DNA from: Fallopia convolvulus
Lineage: Eukaryota; Streptophyta; Magnoliopsida; Caryophyllales; Polygonaceae
DNA length: 64,000 nucleotides
Direction: 5' to 3'
Assembly: GCA_964016875.1 (NCBI GenBank)
Contig: OZ024726.1
Location: forward strand, 51,882,825-51,946,824
The position numbers were made by a program, and so were the translations under genes. Under the pieces are notes generated by a model. The model had not been told where the DNA came from. It saw only the letters and a program-made list of their open reading frames with translations, and ran no database searches. Positions 34,377-46,155 of this stretch are shown here, piece by piece; position 1 is the stretch's first letter; each line of letters begins with the position of its first letter.

Positions 34377-34381
34377 ATATC

Positions 34382-34990
34382 AAACCTGAAATTAATTGTA
34401 TATCCATTTCCAACAAGCCAACGAATTCCTTTTGAAAATTGCATTCGAATATTATAGGGATGACCAAATTGACAAGGTATATGAGACGATTCTTTTAGGT
34501 ATTTTAGTAAAGATTCAATATTTATCTTTTATAATTCTAACCCAAAGATTTTTAGGTTGAATAAGTAAATTTCAAAAAAAAATCATTTGAAGAGCTATAT
34601 TTGTATCTTCAACTATTCTAAGGCCTAAGCCACCTACATCCTTAGGACTTAGGAGTTCAATTTTTTGCCAATTGATAAGGGGGTGAAATTTTGAGGTATA
34701 TTTGTTCCAAAAAAGATTTATTAACTTTATCAATTTCTTTCAAAATACCTTTTCCTAAAAGGAAACTTTGCATAAGACAGTTAATTTGTCCATGAAAATT
34801 GGAATGGGTATAAAATAACATGCCTAACCTGAGAGATTGAATTAGCTTTCCATGTGTAGTTTGTGCTTTTTGTATTGAACTATTAACATTAAATATTCCC
34901 TTATAAGAAATGGTTACAAGAAAATATAGCAATTTCGTGGATCGCTTGAATAACCTGTGGGTGATGGATGGCTCAGGTATGGACAAAGTA
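34382..34990 (-). pseudogene. LINE, reverse transcriptase C-terminal part
   Basis: Minus strand: INCLMQSFLLGKGILKEID, then NKSFL, and in another frame ELLSPKDVGGLGLRIVED. These correspond to the end of the RT domain of plant non-LTR retrotransposons (consensus of the GGLG type). At least two frameshifts. Disrupted by the solo LTR at 33048-34376. Confidence 0.6.
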
Positions 34991-34999
34991 TTTCACGGA

Positions 35000-35750
35000 T
35001 AACTAATGGGTCGGGTGAGACATTTTCAATTGCATACTGAGAGGTGAAATTAATAGCTCCACCCACCTATAACCAGAACCTAGGCCTATCAAAACTTGAC
35101 TTGACTCGAGAAACCCACCTGACTCCGAACAGACACTCGAAAAGAATAAAAAAGTGCATACTCGTGACTTGTTTGACCCAAACTGATTTGACCCAAATCC
35201 AAAAAAGCTCGAACCCGAGATTAACCCGAAACCGATTATTCCCAAATGGACTAACCCGATATCCGATGGTACCCGACCTGAAATCATCCGAAAATCCAAA
35301 GTTACCCGCTCGAAAACCATCCAAAAATCTAAAGTTACCCAACCCGAAATTATCCAAAATTCGGCTCACCCTAGTGTTATTAAAGTACAAAAATCATCAT
35401 TCGATATATGGTCTCAATCAAATTTCGGCTCGCCCGAAATCCGGCCAAACTCGAAATCCGACTCATCCGAAATCTGACTCACTCGAAATCCGACTAAACC
35501 TGAAATTGGACTAAACTTGAAACCTGACTTATCTGAAACCTAGTTGAACCAAAAACCGAATAACCCAACTGAAGTTGACCCGAAAACCCAATTTTGTCCG
35601 ATTAATTGATCACCCAACCCGAAATGATCTAGCCCAATTTGACCCGATAATAAAAATATATGTATTTGACCCAAATCCGAACTTACCCGAAACTGAAATG
35701 GCCCGACCCAAACCCTACCCGACCCACCCGATTGACACCCTTAACTGGAG
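35000..35750. repeat. CCCGAAA/CCCGACC-rich repeat region
   Basis: Dozens of short units such as ACCCGAAA, ACTCGAAATC and GACCCGACC in irregular array. The right edge on the minus strand reads TTAAGGGTGTCAATCGGG, which looks like a hAT-type MITE terminus, but I could not find its partner near 35000. ORFs of 90-156 codons over this stretch arise from the repeats. Confidence 0.55.
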
Positions 35751-35931
35751 GTAAGACATCACATTTCTTCTTGACAATTTCCTTCTTCGGATTCGGGTTA
35801 CCTTGATGACTCATCTTTTTTCAAATTATGGACTTCAATTGGAAATCCAAAAGTATGCTCTTCTCTTGGATTGTATACTCCCCGACTTTTCAAAATCTTT
35901 TTTACCTATCCCACATAAGGGAAAGGATCAA

Positions 35932-36395
35932 TGTTATCAGAATCCCTATCCGATTCCACGATTCTAGCGATCCTACGATCCATAACACGCAAAACGATCC
36001 ACGATCCCAAGTAGAATCTTATTGGAGTAGGATCTTAAGTGATTTAGAATACAATCTCGATTCGATCCTGATTTTACATACGATTCTATCGATCCTATAA
36101 ACGCTTCTAACGATCCTATAAAATGCCAATTTTAACTATATATTATTAATAATTTTACGGTTAACGTATCATTTCCATTAAAATAGTTGACTAGTACATC
36201 CTACAACATTTTTAATAATCAAATTAATAAAAATTATCATTTTTTTACTTAATATATAACAAAATATACAATCTATTAGATTATTCTTGCATACTTTTAG
36301 TTATAATGTAGGATCTTACGATTCAGCGATCCGATCTTACGTTCCGATCCAAATGACTCAACGATCCAAACTAGAATCCCGATCCTAATAACCTT
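35932..36395. mobile_element. MITE built of CGATCC words
   Basis: The left end GTTATCAGAATCCC and the complement of the right end, GTTATTAGGATCGGGATTC, are imperfect inverted repeats. The interior repeats CGATCCTA/TACGATCC many times. No clear target duplication. Confidence 0.45.
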
Positions 36396-37468
36396 GGAAA
36401 GGATGATTCTTGCCAGAGAACTTTTCCATGTCAAGCAACACCAGTTTAGAGAGGTCGATCTTCTCGTTCCTCAAGAACATGTCGAACAAGACCAAGTCTG
36501 ACAATGTGAGATTGTTCCTTTTCTCCTGCCTCGGCAGCACCACCTTAACTACAAATTAATATGACACCCTTCTCACAAACGACAATTTCGAAGTCGTAGG
36601 TTGTGTCAATTCAGATCCGAACAACCGCATCAACAACCCCTTCTTGTCTTTTGGCCATGCTCCTTGCTATGGAAGAGAGGCATGTTCTCCAATGATAACA
36701 TCAAGTAGTAAAGCGAACTTTTCATTGGAGAAGGAAAGTGTCTTTTCCACCATATCCATTCCCACCATATCCATTCCCACCATCACATTCATCGAGTGAA
36801 CCAAAGAGAGAGAATTGTATAAACTTCGAACAAGATTAGGATCAATTGTTACCTTGTTCGTGTCGAACTTCTCCCAACCTTGAAAGCAGAGGAGGCTCCA
36901 AAAATCCTCTAGACCATTGTCCTTGAGAACTTTTTCCTCTACAATAACTAGAGAAATCATATTCCTTGATCATGTACTCTTGGAAGTTGTGGGAACTGGA
37001 GACTCTTCAACTTCTGGTACCTTAATGATCTTTTTGGAAGAAGATCGCGACTTTCACTTGACCTTAGAATCCGTTGGGATCATCTTCGCCTTTTTTCATT
37101 CGGAGTGTGAGGGGGCTCTATGGCTTCCTTTGATATCATCACCCTCTCCATCATCATCATCATCATCATCATCGTCGTCATCTCAAATCACCTTCTTGCC
37201 TCTCTTTCGCTTAGAGGAAATAGAAGAACCAACAACATCCTCCTTTGTAGTTTCTTGAAACTCCTTAAATTTCGCCATCTCCTCGTCCTTTCGCACGGGT
37301 TCCTTGAAGATTGGATTTCCTTGGGATTTTTCGGCTTCGATGAAATTATTTTCGTTAACCACTAGATCAAATAACACTAGAGATGTTAAGGCATCACCAA
37401 CCATCGTCTCGCCCTCCTCGTTGTCTAGGTTAATCAGCTTTGTTGCTTCTAAAGACTTGGGAAGCTCT
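36396..37468 (-). pseudogene. Degenerate transposon ORF (plant transposon-protein type)
   Basis: Minus strand: 37404 to 37183 encodes a Lys/Glu-rich stretch. A trinucleotide tract (ATC)n at about 37150-37180 codes for Asp. 36960-36667 reads VIVEEKVLKDNGLEDFWSLL, then FQGWEKF and LVRSLYNSLS. Further down RQEKRNNLTLSDLVLFDMFL follows after a stop. This order resembles the gag-like or putative plant transposon protein found in Gypsy-derived ORFs. A 17-bp unit CCATATCCATTCCCACC is doubled near 36746-36780. Stops and shifts make it non-functional. Confidence 0.45.
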
Positions 37469-37779
37469 GTAATATCCGCGATATTCCAAGGTTTTAAACC
37501 GAATATACTATAATATTTATTATAGTAAATTATTTTTTTTCTCTAAATAAAAAGAGAATTTTTAATATATCATAATAACCTTTACTTTCTCTTTTAAAAG
37601 AGAATTGTCAAGTAAATTAAATTCAATAAATCCCAAGAAAAGTTTGTAAAGGTCTTGGATAAATAAAAAGACATTAAATAAAATTAATACTTTATAAAAC
37701 TCTAATTTTATTAATTAAAAAGTATTACATTGGGGCTTTAAAATTCCTTTAAAAGAGTAGTAAAAAGAATGCAAGAGCC

Positions 37780-37865
37780 GAGACTTGATCCCGAGACCTC
37801 TTGCCACTCTCTCCACACGCCCCACCCTCTCATCCGCTAGACCAAGTGAACTTTCTTACTCATTC
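37780..37865 (-). repeat. tRNA-like segment within the Gypsy LTR
   Basis: Minus strand: TTGGTCTAGCGGATGAG (A-box-like) and GGGATCAAGTCTC (B-box-like) about 55 bases apart. It may be a SINE head or a chance tRNA-like piece. Confidence 0.35.
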
Positions 37866-38126
37866 AGCCCAACCATTTTATTTTATATCAATTAATCCCT
37901 TCTTCCCCAAAATTGAACATCAGACAATAGTCTGATGGAAGTGACGTGAATGAGAAATTGGCCATTGCATGCTTTTCCCACCTCCCTTTGCTTGCTTGAC
38001 CACCATTGTTGCATCACTCCTCCATCACCATCAAGAAAACACACCCATGGCCAATCAAGGAGCATCCTCCCTCCCTCCATTGGCCATCCACCATTGGCAT
38101 GGATTGCCAAGCTCTTCAACTTTGCC

Positions 38127-38133
38127 TATAAAA
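38127..38133 (+). promoter_or_regulatory. TATA box of the Gypsy LTR
   Basis: TATAAAA within GCCTATAAAAGGGCC, about 660 bp into the LTR, followed by CT-rich sequence. Confidence 0.5.
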
Positions 38134-39484
38134 GGGCCTCCCATCCACCATTGCAATCACACATTCACCTCCTCTTCTCCCTCTCATTGTATTGCTCTCA
38201 AGAATTTCCCAAACACCAGCCATTCAAGTTCCAATTCCCCATCAAAATACCACAAAAAATTCCCTCCTTCTCTTCCTTGGAGCCCCGCCGGACCACCCCT
38301 GCCCACCAGAGCACCACCAGCGCGCCACCGAGCACGCCGGAGCCACCGCAGCCTCGCCGCCGTCCCTGGTCCGCGCCGCCCCATCATCGCCGGCCTTCTC
38401 CTGCCTCCTCTTCCCTGCATTCTGTAATTACAGAAACTAGTAAAATCCAATTCCCCTCTTTTTATTAAATTATGTTTTATTAAAATTAAATCCTTTTATG
38501 TTAGTACATATATTAGTAGGGTTAAGGAATAAATCAAATAAGGAATTTATTCAATAAAAATATTGGGTAGAGGATCTTGTTAGTTGAATGGTAGAAACAA
38601 ACTAGAATTACCATGGTAACTTAACTTTATAAAAAAAAGATAAATTATTATTATTATAAATCATGCTCCTTACATGATATTAAATGCTTTTTATAAAATA
38701 AATATAGCATATGAGGCTAGTTGTTAATATTAAAAATGTCATCTTTATAAAAAAAAATAATAATAAGATTTCTAGAAGATGAAAATTGTTGCATGTCTTA
38801 AACTATAGAGGATATCATGTTGTATGAATTTATTCATAATAAATAGATATATTAAATAAATTCTTTACTTAATAAAAATATGAATTTAGCATACCTCTAG
38901 GTGTAGAAGTTACTACAAGATATAAGCTTTTATTATAATATGATAAATGTGACTATAAAGTAATCTATGTTATTATATGGTTTTAGTATAACATATGATA
39001 GTGATGATAAAATACCTATAACATATTATAATAATAAAATTTTAGAGAACCCTTATAGAAATACTATTATTTTAAAGATTGTAGTCATGGACTATAGTTT
39101 GAAATTAGATATTGATCTTTATAACATTAATAACAAATCATGTTACTAAAGTCATCATGTGAGAAAAATATTAATTTAATAACCTATAGGTGTAGAGAGT
39201 TTTTGCAAGACATAAGTTCTAGGTTGGATATAAGAAGTATGATCTTATAGGAGTTTGGTTCTTGCAAAACAAACTCTTATCCTATAACATGAGGAGAAAT
39301 TTTAGCCTTTAGATTAAATATATCTACGGTCTAGATTAGAGATTGGGATTTATAAAAAAAAACTAACAAAAAATCTCCACGGTGACATATTTGTAAATAT
39401 ATTGAACTACTTACCCCTGACTTAATATACCAAAATACCCCTTGCTCGTCCATCTTCTCTCTCGATCTCACTCGCGTGACTCGC

Positions 39485-39486
<2 letters not shown>

Positions 39487-39530
<44 letters not shown>
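39487..39530. repeat. (TC)n microsatellite
   Basis: Perfect TC dinucleotide run of about 20 units, in a 5' leader-like stretch that precedes ATGCCTCCCAAAACAAAAGG at 39649. Confidence 0.9.
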
Positions 39531-39532
<2 letters not shown>

Positions 39533-40323
39533 TTCTCTCTCGATCAGGCGATCGACTTATCAAATCTCACTTGCTTGTCCATCTTCCAATTCAAGCTTCA
39601 ATTCTTCAAAAATCAACCAATTCAAAACTCTATCAAAGATTCAAAGATGCCTCCCAAAACAAAAGGAAACTCTATCAATGGTAAAATCGAATCCCTAAAT
39701 CTCAATATTGAAAATCTCGCACCTTGCTCCCTTCTCACTCATCTCTTTTGTTTGCCATGTGTGAGATTATTATTGTTGTTGGTTTATTGTGCTTGTTATC
39801 TTTGGGGTTTATTGCTGGATATTTATAAATTTTGTTTTCTTAGGGTTTTTATTCAAAGTTTTGCTCCCTTCTCACTCGTGTCTGATGGTTTGTTTTGCTG
39901 GATATTCATGGTGAACGAGTTTGAGGCTTTCTATAATTGAGAGATTGGTGAGCTTAGGGTGCTCTGAATTTGATCCAATAAAAACCACTGAACTTTCTCT
40001 TACGACTTTTAGGTGAAAATTTGTTTAGTTACTGAACTTTCTCTTATTCACTAATTTATGGAGAAGCCATCCAAGGGAACATCAAAACTCACACATTTTA
40101 ACATGAAAGACAGAAATTTATCTAGCTGAAGACTACTATATTAGAGGAATTAAGCACGAATCTATTGCGATGTAAATTGATAAATGCACATCACATGAGA
40201 CATTAATTGGAAGATGAAATAAAGATTCTTTCAATTGAACAAATTGACTTTTAGGACGAAGCAACTCTTCAGAAGTTACAGTAAAGATACACCAGCAACA
40301 TAGAGAAACTAAAATTGGCTTTT

Positions 40324-41383
40324 AGAGCATGTGCTATGAAGGGGATTTCCAATCCTCTCTTCATTTTCTCTCTCCTCACCTCCTTTTGACACCTCACCTA
40401 TCCTATATTTTACCTCACTCTTCCCCCTTCCTTTTCCTTTTTCTCTATATTCACCCACAACAATAAGAATCATTTCTTCTCCTCTCTTCCAATTTTTTTA
40501 TACATATAGTTTATCACATACTCATAATATCAATTTATGATTTATTCACTCCTTATGATTTTAATTAATTAATAAATTAATTTAACATTCAATAAAAAAA
40601 TATATATTACTTATGGCAATATAAATTGATTACTACTAATAATTAAATCTTGATTACATTAAGATAATATAAATAATAACATAAAATAAGATGTAAAATG
40701 AAAACATTAAGAATAAATAACAACATTATTGTCATAAAAATTTAATCACAGTCCGAATTCGATGCCAAAAGAGGGGGTAGTATATTGGGAATTTGAATTA
40801 TTTTGCAAGTTTGGGTTAGTTTGATCATGATTATCCATGAGATGATGTGGGAGGAAGATAGTAAGATAGGATGAGATGAAAAATGTATGCATATTAGGTT
40901 CAATTTATAGACAAAAAAAGTTGTAGGATTTTTTTTTTTTAAAATGTCATATTTTTAATATTATTGTTTGTAATTTATTAATGCTTAATTGTAATGAAAA
41001 TAAATGATTGTGTTGATAGATGAAAAAGATATGCAATATTAGGTTCAATTTATAGATAAAAAAATGCAAGAATTATTTTTCTTTTGTTTTTTAAAATATC
41101 ATCTTTAAAATATTTTTATTTGTAATTTGTTAATGCTAAATGTAATGAAAATAAATGAATGTAGTTGATTATAAGAGACACATGTTAAATTTTGATTGGG
41201 TGAATATGGAGAGGAATGCACAAAAGCCAATGTGCACATTCCTCTACCCATAAAGGATTTCACCCCATTCCTCTCTCAAGAGAGGATCCTCTCTTCCAAC
41301 CCACATCCAAGAGTATCCTTATTTTGAATAAAAAATGGGTAAAAAAAGAAGGAGGGGATCAATCCCCTCCATAGCACATCTAG
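40324..41383. mobile_element. MITE-like element nested in the MULE
   Basis: The left end GAGCATGTGCTATGAAGGGG and the complement of the right end, GATGTGCTATGGAGGGG, are inverted. The interior contains a two-copy tandem duplication of about 144-147 bp (40875-41018 and 41019-41166) and stretches of T. The target duplication is not clear, so the superfamily is open. No coding potential. Confidence 0.6.
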
Positions 41384-41823
41384 CCCCACCTTATATATGG
41401 TTTTTTTGGCCCGGTTACTGTGATGTGCAAACCAATTGTATCAAAGCATATGATGGTTAATTAGTGGATAGTTTGTAAACAATCAACCTAAAATTCCTTT
41501 ATCTTAATCTAAAATTAACTATTATTCCTTTATCTTAACCCAAAACTCTATATTCTATACAAAAAATTGTTTAAAACTACGGTAATGGCCCAGTTAACCT
41601 GCTATTATGGGCCACAAATACCATGTCATTGGCTTTACCTAACAAATTTCATACAGGTTTATGAAACTAGGTTATTAATTAATAGACAGCCAAACATTAA
41701 TTTGTGTAATATGAAAGCAACTGTTTCAGTTTTTAGGTTTTAGCCAATGGGTCTTTAAATTGATCAGTAGAGTATGCAGTCAATTTTATGATAAACGAAC
41801 AACCCGTCTTTGAATAAAAAAAA

Positions 41824-41893
41824 AGCTTATTAGCTCAAATGGAAGAGCAATGTGTTTACGCACAGAGATGTGGGTTCAAATCCCACATAAGCT
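41824..41893 (+). tRNA. tRNA-like fold (pseudogene or tRNA-derived element), copy 1
   Basis: Seventy nucleotides. The acceptor stem AGCTTAT/ATAAGCT pairs over 7 bp, the D-arm GCTCAAATGGAAGAGC is canonical, and the T-arm TGTGGGTTCAAATCCCACA pairs around TTCAAAT. A and B boxes are intact. The anticodon arm is poor (TGTG/CACA with an off-size loop), so I do not assign an anticodon. It lies in a mobile element and is about 80 percent identical to the inverted copy at 42012-42081. Confidence 0.5.
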
Positions 41894-42011
41894 AATTTGA
41901 TCATGACCTTCTTTGAAAAATAGGGGTTGCTTAGTTATTTATCACATGTACCTAGCTAGTTAGGTTAATAATAAATGTGTTAATAAATTAATTTGTATAA
42001 TATGTCATATT

Positions 42012-42081
42012 AGCCTATGTAGGAGTCGAACCTACATGTTTGTGCACAAGCACACTGCTCTCCCATTTAAACTAATAGGCT
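42012..42081 (-). tRNA. tRNA-like fold, inverted copy 2
   Basis: On the minus strand the acceptor AGCCTAT/ATAGGCT is a perfect 7-bp stem, the D region TAGTTTAAATGGGAGAGC follows, and the T-arm ATGTAGGTTCGACTCCTACAT is perfect, with B box GGTTCGACTCC. The anticodon arm is GC-rich (GTGTGC/GCACAA) and not a normal 5+7. Paired stems have changed together relative to copy 1 (acceptor GCTTA to GCCTA with matching partner; T-stem TGTGG to TGTAG with partner), so the fold is conserved. Confidence 0.5.
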
Positions 42082-42195
42082 ACTTGTACTATATTTATAA
42101 TGGTAAATTATGAGAAAAAGTGTTAGGTAACTATCACATAGCCTTCCATATTCAAGTTAAAAGTACTACTTCTTGATGGTGCACAAATTATAAAC

Positions 42196-42940
42196 AAAGT
42201 GCATTACAAACATATAAAAGTGCATTGCAAACTCGGAAAAGTGTATTACAAATTAAAAAATGCTAAATCAAATCAGTAAAAGTGCATTACAAACATATAA
42301 AAGTGTTGTACAAAGTAGGAAAAGTGCATTACAAAAACATAAAAGTGCATTACAAACTATGAAAAGTGCATTACAAAGATGTTAATTCAACTTAGGAAAA
42401 GTGCATTACAAATTTATAAAAGTGCACTATAAAGTACGAAAAGTGCATTACAAACTAGGAAAAATGCATTAAAATAACTGTTAATTCAAATAAATGAAAA
42501 ATGCATTACAAAAAGATATAAAAGTGTAGTATAAAGTAGGAAAAGTGCACTACAAAAATATAAAAGTGCATTACAAACTATAAAAAATGCAGTAATCAAA
42601 TCAGGAAAAAGTGCATTCCAAATATATAAAAGTGCACTACAAAGTACGAAAAGTGCATTACAATATCGGAAAAGTGCACTACAAATCAGTGAAAAAGCAT
42701 TACCAAATTGGTACAAATCCTCCCAAAATTAAGTTTTTTCCATCAATCTCACCGACATAATACACATAAGAATAATTTACACTAAGGAATCAATCCCTCA
42801 TAAACCAAAAGATATAGTGAATGCTAAATACCGCAAAAGTAAAATACGAAAGAGGTAAAGTGCACTACAAAGTACGAAAAGTGCATTGTAAAATACGAAA
42901 AGTGCACTACAAAATATGAAAAGTACACTACGATCCGTAT
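42196..42940. repeat. Minisatellite of GTGCATTACAAA units
   Basis: More than 25 units of the form AAAAGTGCATTACAAA plus a 4-9 bp variable linker (CATATA, CTAGG, GTACG). Some units have CACTA for CATTA. The array is broken by about 120 bases near 42720-42840. Each unit carries a stop-free frame on the minus strand, which produces the odd 76-codon Leu/Cys-rich ORF at 42486-42716. Confidence 0.85.
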
Positions 42941-45584
42941 TCACAATTTTCACAAATTTTCCGAATTCCCACAGATGTCGATCGTATTACCAATTTAGAT
43001 CAGAATTCAACGCCGGTTTGTTTCATTCGATTTAAGCTTGTGGGTAGAAAGTGGTGTTTTCCTATATCCAATCCATTCTTCATATCAAAACCCCATTTAG
43101 ATTATTTAGAAACCCTAGAATATTATATAATGTAATGAAAACAAAAAAACAAAGAAGAAAGTACCAAATTCGTTCATTATTGAGAGAGATTAGGAGAAGA
43201 AAGTTCAATCGTAAATGTAGATGGACGAGCGCCAGTTGAGAAACACCCAAATTTTCAATCTAGACTCAAAAGTTGCGAGCAAGAGAATGCAAATCGTCGA
43301 TCGCCGCCCCCAATTTTTAGCTTGCCCATGCCAATGAGAATAAAAAATATTATATTAAATGACACAATTACCCCCGCTTATATAAACAAGGAACAAACAT
43401 CAGCCCTTGGATCAAGGAGATCCAAGGGCTCTGCATGCTCCTCATGTTATAGGATAAGAGTTTGTTTTATTTGAACCAAACTCTGATCTTATAATGTTTT
43501 TTATGATATTATACAATTATAAAGATAGATTGCATGAAAAGAAATAACTAAGATAGGGAAAAGAGATTATTTTATAACCAAAATATTATAATAATGGACT
43601 ATAGGTATGAAGTAGAATATTTATAAGCCATGATTGTAAATTCAAGACATGATCATATATTTTATAAGTCATGTAGTGTGAAAAGAAATATAGGAATAAA
43701 ATAAATAAAGTTTATTTAATATATGTCAAATTTAGGAAGTTACCTATTAAAGAAAAATAAAAAGTCCTAATTATGGAAACTTCCAAGAAAGATAGATTAT
43801 AAGCCTATGAAGTTTAGTTTATGTTAATTAAATAAAATTCTACTAAGAGAATATTAGTAATAAAATAGTCTTGGTGAGGGGAATATTACTTCAAGATCAT
43901 TAAGGAATTTAAAAGTAATATTTTAATTAAAATGAGTTTGTAAAAAGGTTAAAATAGATTTCTTATAATGTAAGGAGAATTTGTACTTTTAAAAAGAAAA
44001 ATACTTTTTAGGCAAAGTATAGTATTTTATGAAATTATACTTGCTTAAGTATATTAAGGAAATAGCAAATAAAGTTAAAAAGGATTATTTTAATAATATT
44101 GAATAAAGATTTTTTATGGAATAAAAAGGATATTACAAAACCAAAAATAATAATGAAGGAATATTATTATTTTAAATAATCTTCTAAATTATTATCATAA
44201 TAATTTAGAATTCCACTTCTCTTATAGAAAGTATTATAAGAGAGAATCCAAGCTAAGAAGAATCCGTATTTAAAATCCGCTCATAAATTCCGTGTCATTA
44301 GGTCGGGATTCGTGCTCGAAGTTGCGAACCAAATATTCCGTCAAAACTCGATAGTATACGCTTGTAAGCTAAGGCAAGTGGAATTTCCCTTTGTGACCTT
44401 TATAACATCGTTTCCGTGAAATTCTCGATGTTGGGAACAACTTGTGTGCCAAATGACGAATGAACCTAGGAAATATCGATTGTTAGATATAACGACCATT
44501 GTTAGTGTAGTTCGCTATTATTATTTGATAGGATTATTTATGCTAGTATGATTGTGGCCTTGGTTGTTTATGGTCTCGTTCAGAGATCAACGTCGAACAA
44601 ACTAGTAAGGGACGCGGAATAGCCGACGCCTCTATATAATCTTACTAAGTCGTAAGTGCCTACGTGTTTGAAGGACGACTTTCGGGATCATGATCCCATC
44701 CGCTCCGATTGCAAGGAGGGATGAGCGCACTCTAGCTAAGTGCCGGGAAACTGAGTTTTTCCCTTGGTGGATCGGGCCATCCGAGTCCCATCTCTTTCTA
44801 TTAAAAATCATTAATGAAATCGAATACTTTTTCATCACTATATAAGATAAGTGCCCAATGCACATTTAAGATACCAAAACCGGACCGGTCTCAAATGATC
44901 GATCCGGCTCTCGGTCCGCTCAGGGCGCGAGAGGTTTTTAACTTGTATGACTTAATAACGTTCCCAACATACTTTAGATTCCAAAAGAAGTCTACAATCT
45001 AGTAGTTCTTCTCCCGTTATCGAGCTATCTCCGCTTATGATATGCTCTCCTTCGTATTATTTAAGCCCCACATAAATAAGCCTAATCGTAAACACAACCC
45101 TATTACCTCTTTCGATAAGACTTGAAATTACCGAAATACCCTCGGGAAGTTCCATTCCCGCTTGCTTAGTCTCTTAGACTAATTCTTCTTTTCCGCATGT
45201 TTGCTTGGCATTTTATCGCCCCTCGCGAACTATGTCAGAATCCAGGAACCCTAGCATGGGGTGAAGTGGCGTGAAGTGAAGGAAGGTCAAGAACTTTCAA
45301 GAAGTATTTATCATTTCGATTTGGTTTTAGTTTCGCTTTGTTTCATGAACAAGATGGTTTTGCTATTCGATTTCAGGGAACTTTTAGCTTGAAGACAATG
45401 TAAGAAGTTTTGTAAGAACCAAATCTCCTTCGGGAGCACCTTTCCTATTTTATGAATTTATGTTATTTCCACATTTTATTAATGTTCTATATCATTCTAA
45501 AAGCCTTGAGTGACTTTGGACGGTAAAGTCTGAGGTCACTGGCGGTAATACCCAATGTTGTAAAATAGGGGTATTACAATTGTG

Positions 45585-45596
45585 TGGTATCAGAGC
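45585..45596 (+). other. Gypsy primer binding site
   Basis: TGGTATCAGAGC, the initiator-Met PBS, six bases after the LTR end TATTACA. Confidence 0.85.
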
Positions 45597-46155
45597 TAAA
45601 CGTTTTTGTTTTAAAACCGAAAACTTTTAAAATCGAGAATTTTCGAAAAACCGAGAACTTTCAAACTCTAACTTTTGCTTCCGCTATTTAACGCTTCCAT
45701 TTACAGAAAATTTCCTTCTTTATTCTCTAAAGAAAACCTAGGAATACTAACTTCCCAATTTCAAATTTCTTAGCTAAGAAAAATCTCTTGAAAATGTTAA
45801 AAACCTTAGATATCAAATACTTAGTTCTAGAACTACCATTTCTACAAAATTCCTTTCTATCGTTCAAAAACTTAAGTAGTGAACATTCCGATTATGGAAA
45901 ATTTAAAAACACTTCTTTAGGAACTTATAACAACTAGGGACTTGTTAGTAATCCCAACACTTCTTTCTTAAAAACTACATGTTCAAGAGAAAAAAATTTA
46001 GGACTCGTAATAGGGCCAAGAAAATGAAAAGTATAAAGTAAAATTTTGTTTTAGTAAATTTCAAGGTCTTGACTTCCTTCACTATAACTTTATTTTGTAG
46101 AAACTAAGGAGGTTCTATATTAACACCCTTTCCCTTTTCCTTCCTTAGAAAAACC

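Larger units (their letters stand above)
39250..43484. mobile_element. MULE-like composite element with perfect 9-bp duplication
   Basis: The ends GAGTTTGGTTC and AAACAAACTCTTATCC, continuing to ATAACATGAGGAG, are inverted at the two termini; only a few bases differ within about 45. GATCTTATA occurs at 39241-39249 and 43485-43493, the 9-bp duplication of Mutator-like elements. No transposase is found. Inside are a promoter-like TC-rich leader with a short ORF (39649 onward), a nested MITE (40324-41383), two tRNA-like folds (41824, 42012) and a GTGCATTACAAA minisatellite. It interrupts the Gypsy LTR. Confidence 0.85.
37469..45578 (+). repeat. Gypsy 5' LTR (~3.9 kb) carrying a 4.2 kb insertion
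   Basis: Starts TGTAATATCCGCG and ends GGGGTATTACA, with inverted TGTAATA/TATTACA tips. The PBS begins six bases later. Subtracting the MULE-like insertion and its duplicated 9 bp leaves about 3866 bp, a length seen in chromovirus-type Gypsy elements such as Del/Tekay (family knowledge). TATA box at 38127. GC-rich R/U5-like DNA at 38000-38440 explains the Pro-rich ORFs there. The remainder (38500-39249 and 43494-45578) is AT-rich without genes. Confidence 0.7.

Noticed and set aside
35044..35514. 156-codon plus ORF rich in Pro/Lys/Arg/Asn
   Set aside because: Product of the CCCGAAA-type repeats.
37950..38468. Several overlapping Pro-rich ORFs of 82-172 codons
   Set aside because: They occur in all frames of a GC-rich part of the Gypsy LTR after its TATA box; composition explains them.
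41824..41893. Functional tRNA gene with assigned anticodon
   Set aside because: Acceptor, D and T arms are good but the anticodon arm is not regular, and the unit lies in a mobile element; kept only as tRNA-like.
42486..42716. Leu/Cys-rich 76-codon ORF that looks like a membrane peptide
   Set aside because: It is the minus-strand reading of the minisatellite units.
42196..42940. CRISPR-like alternation of repeat and spacer
   Set aside because: Units and linkers vary in sequence and length, linkers are only 4-9 bp, and the context is a plant transposon.
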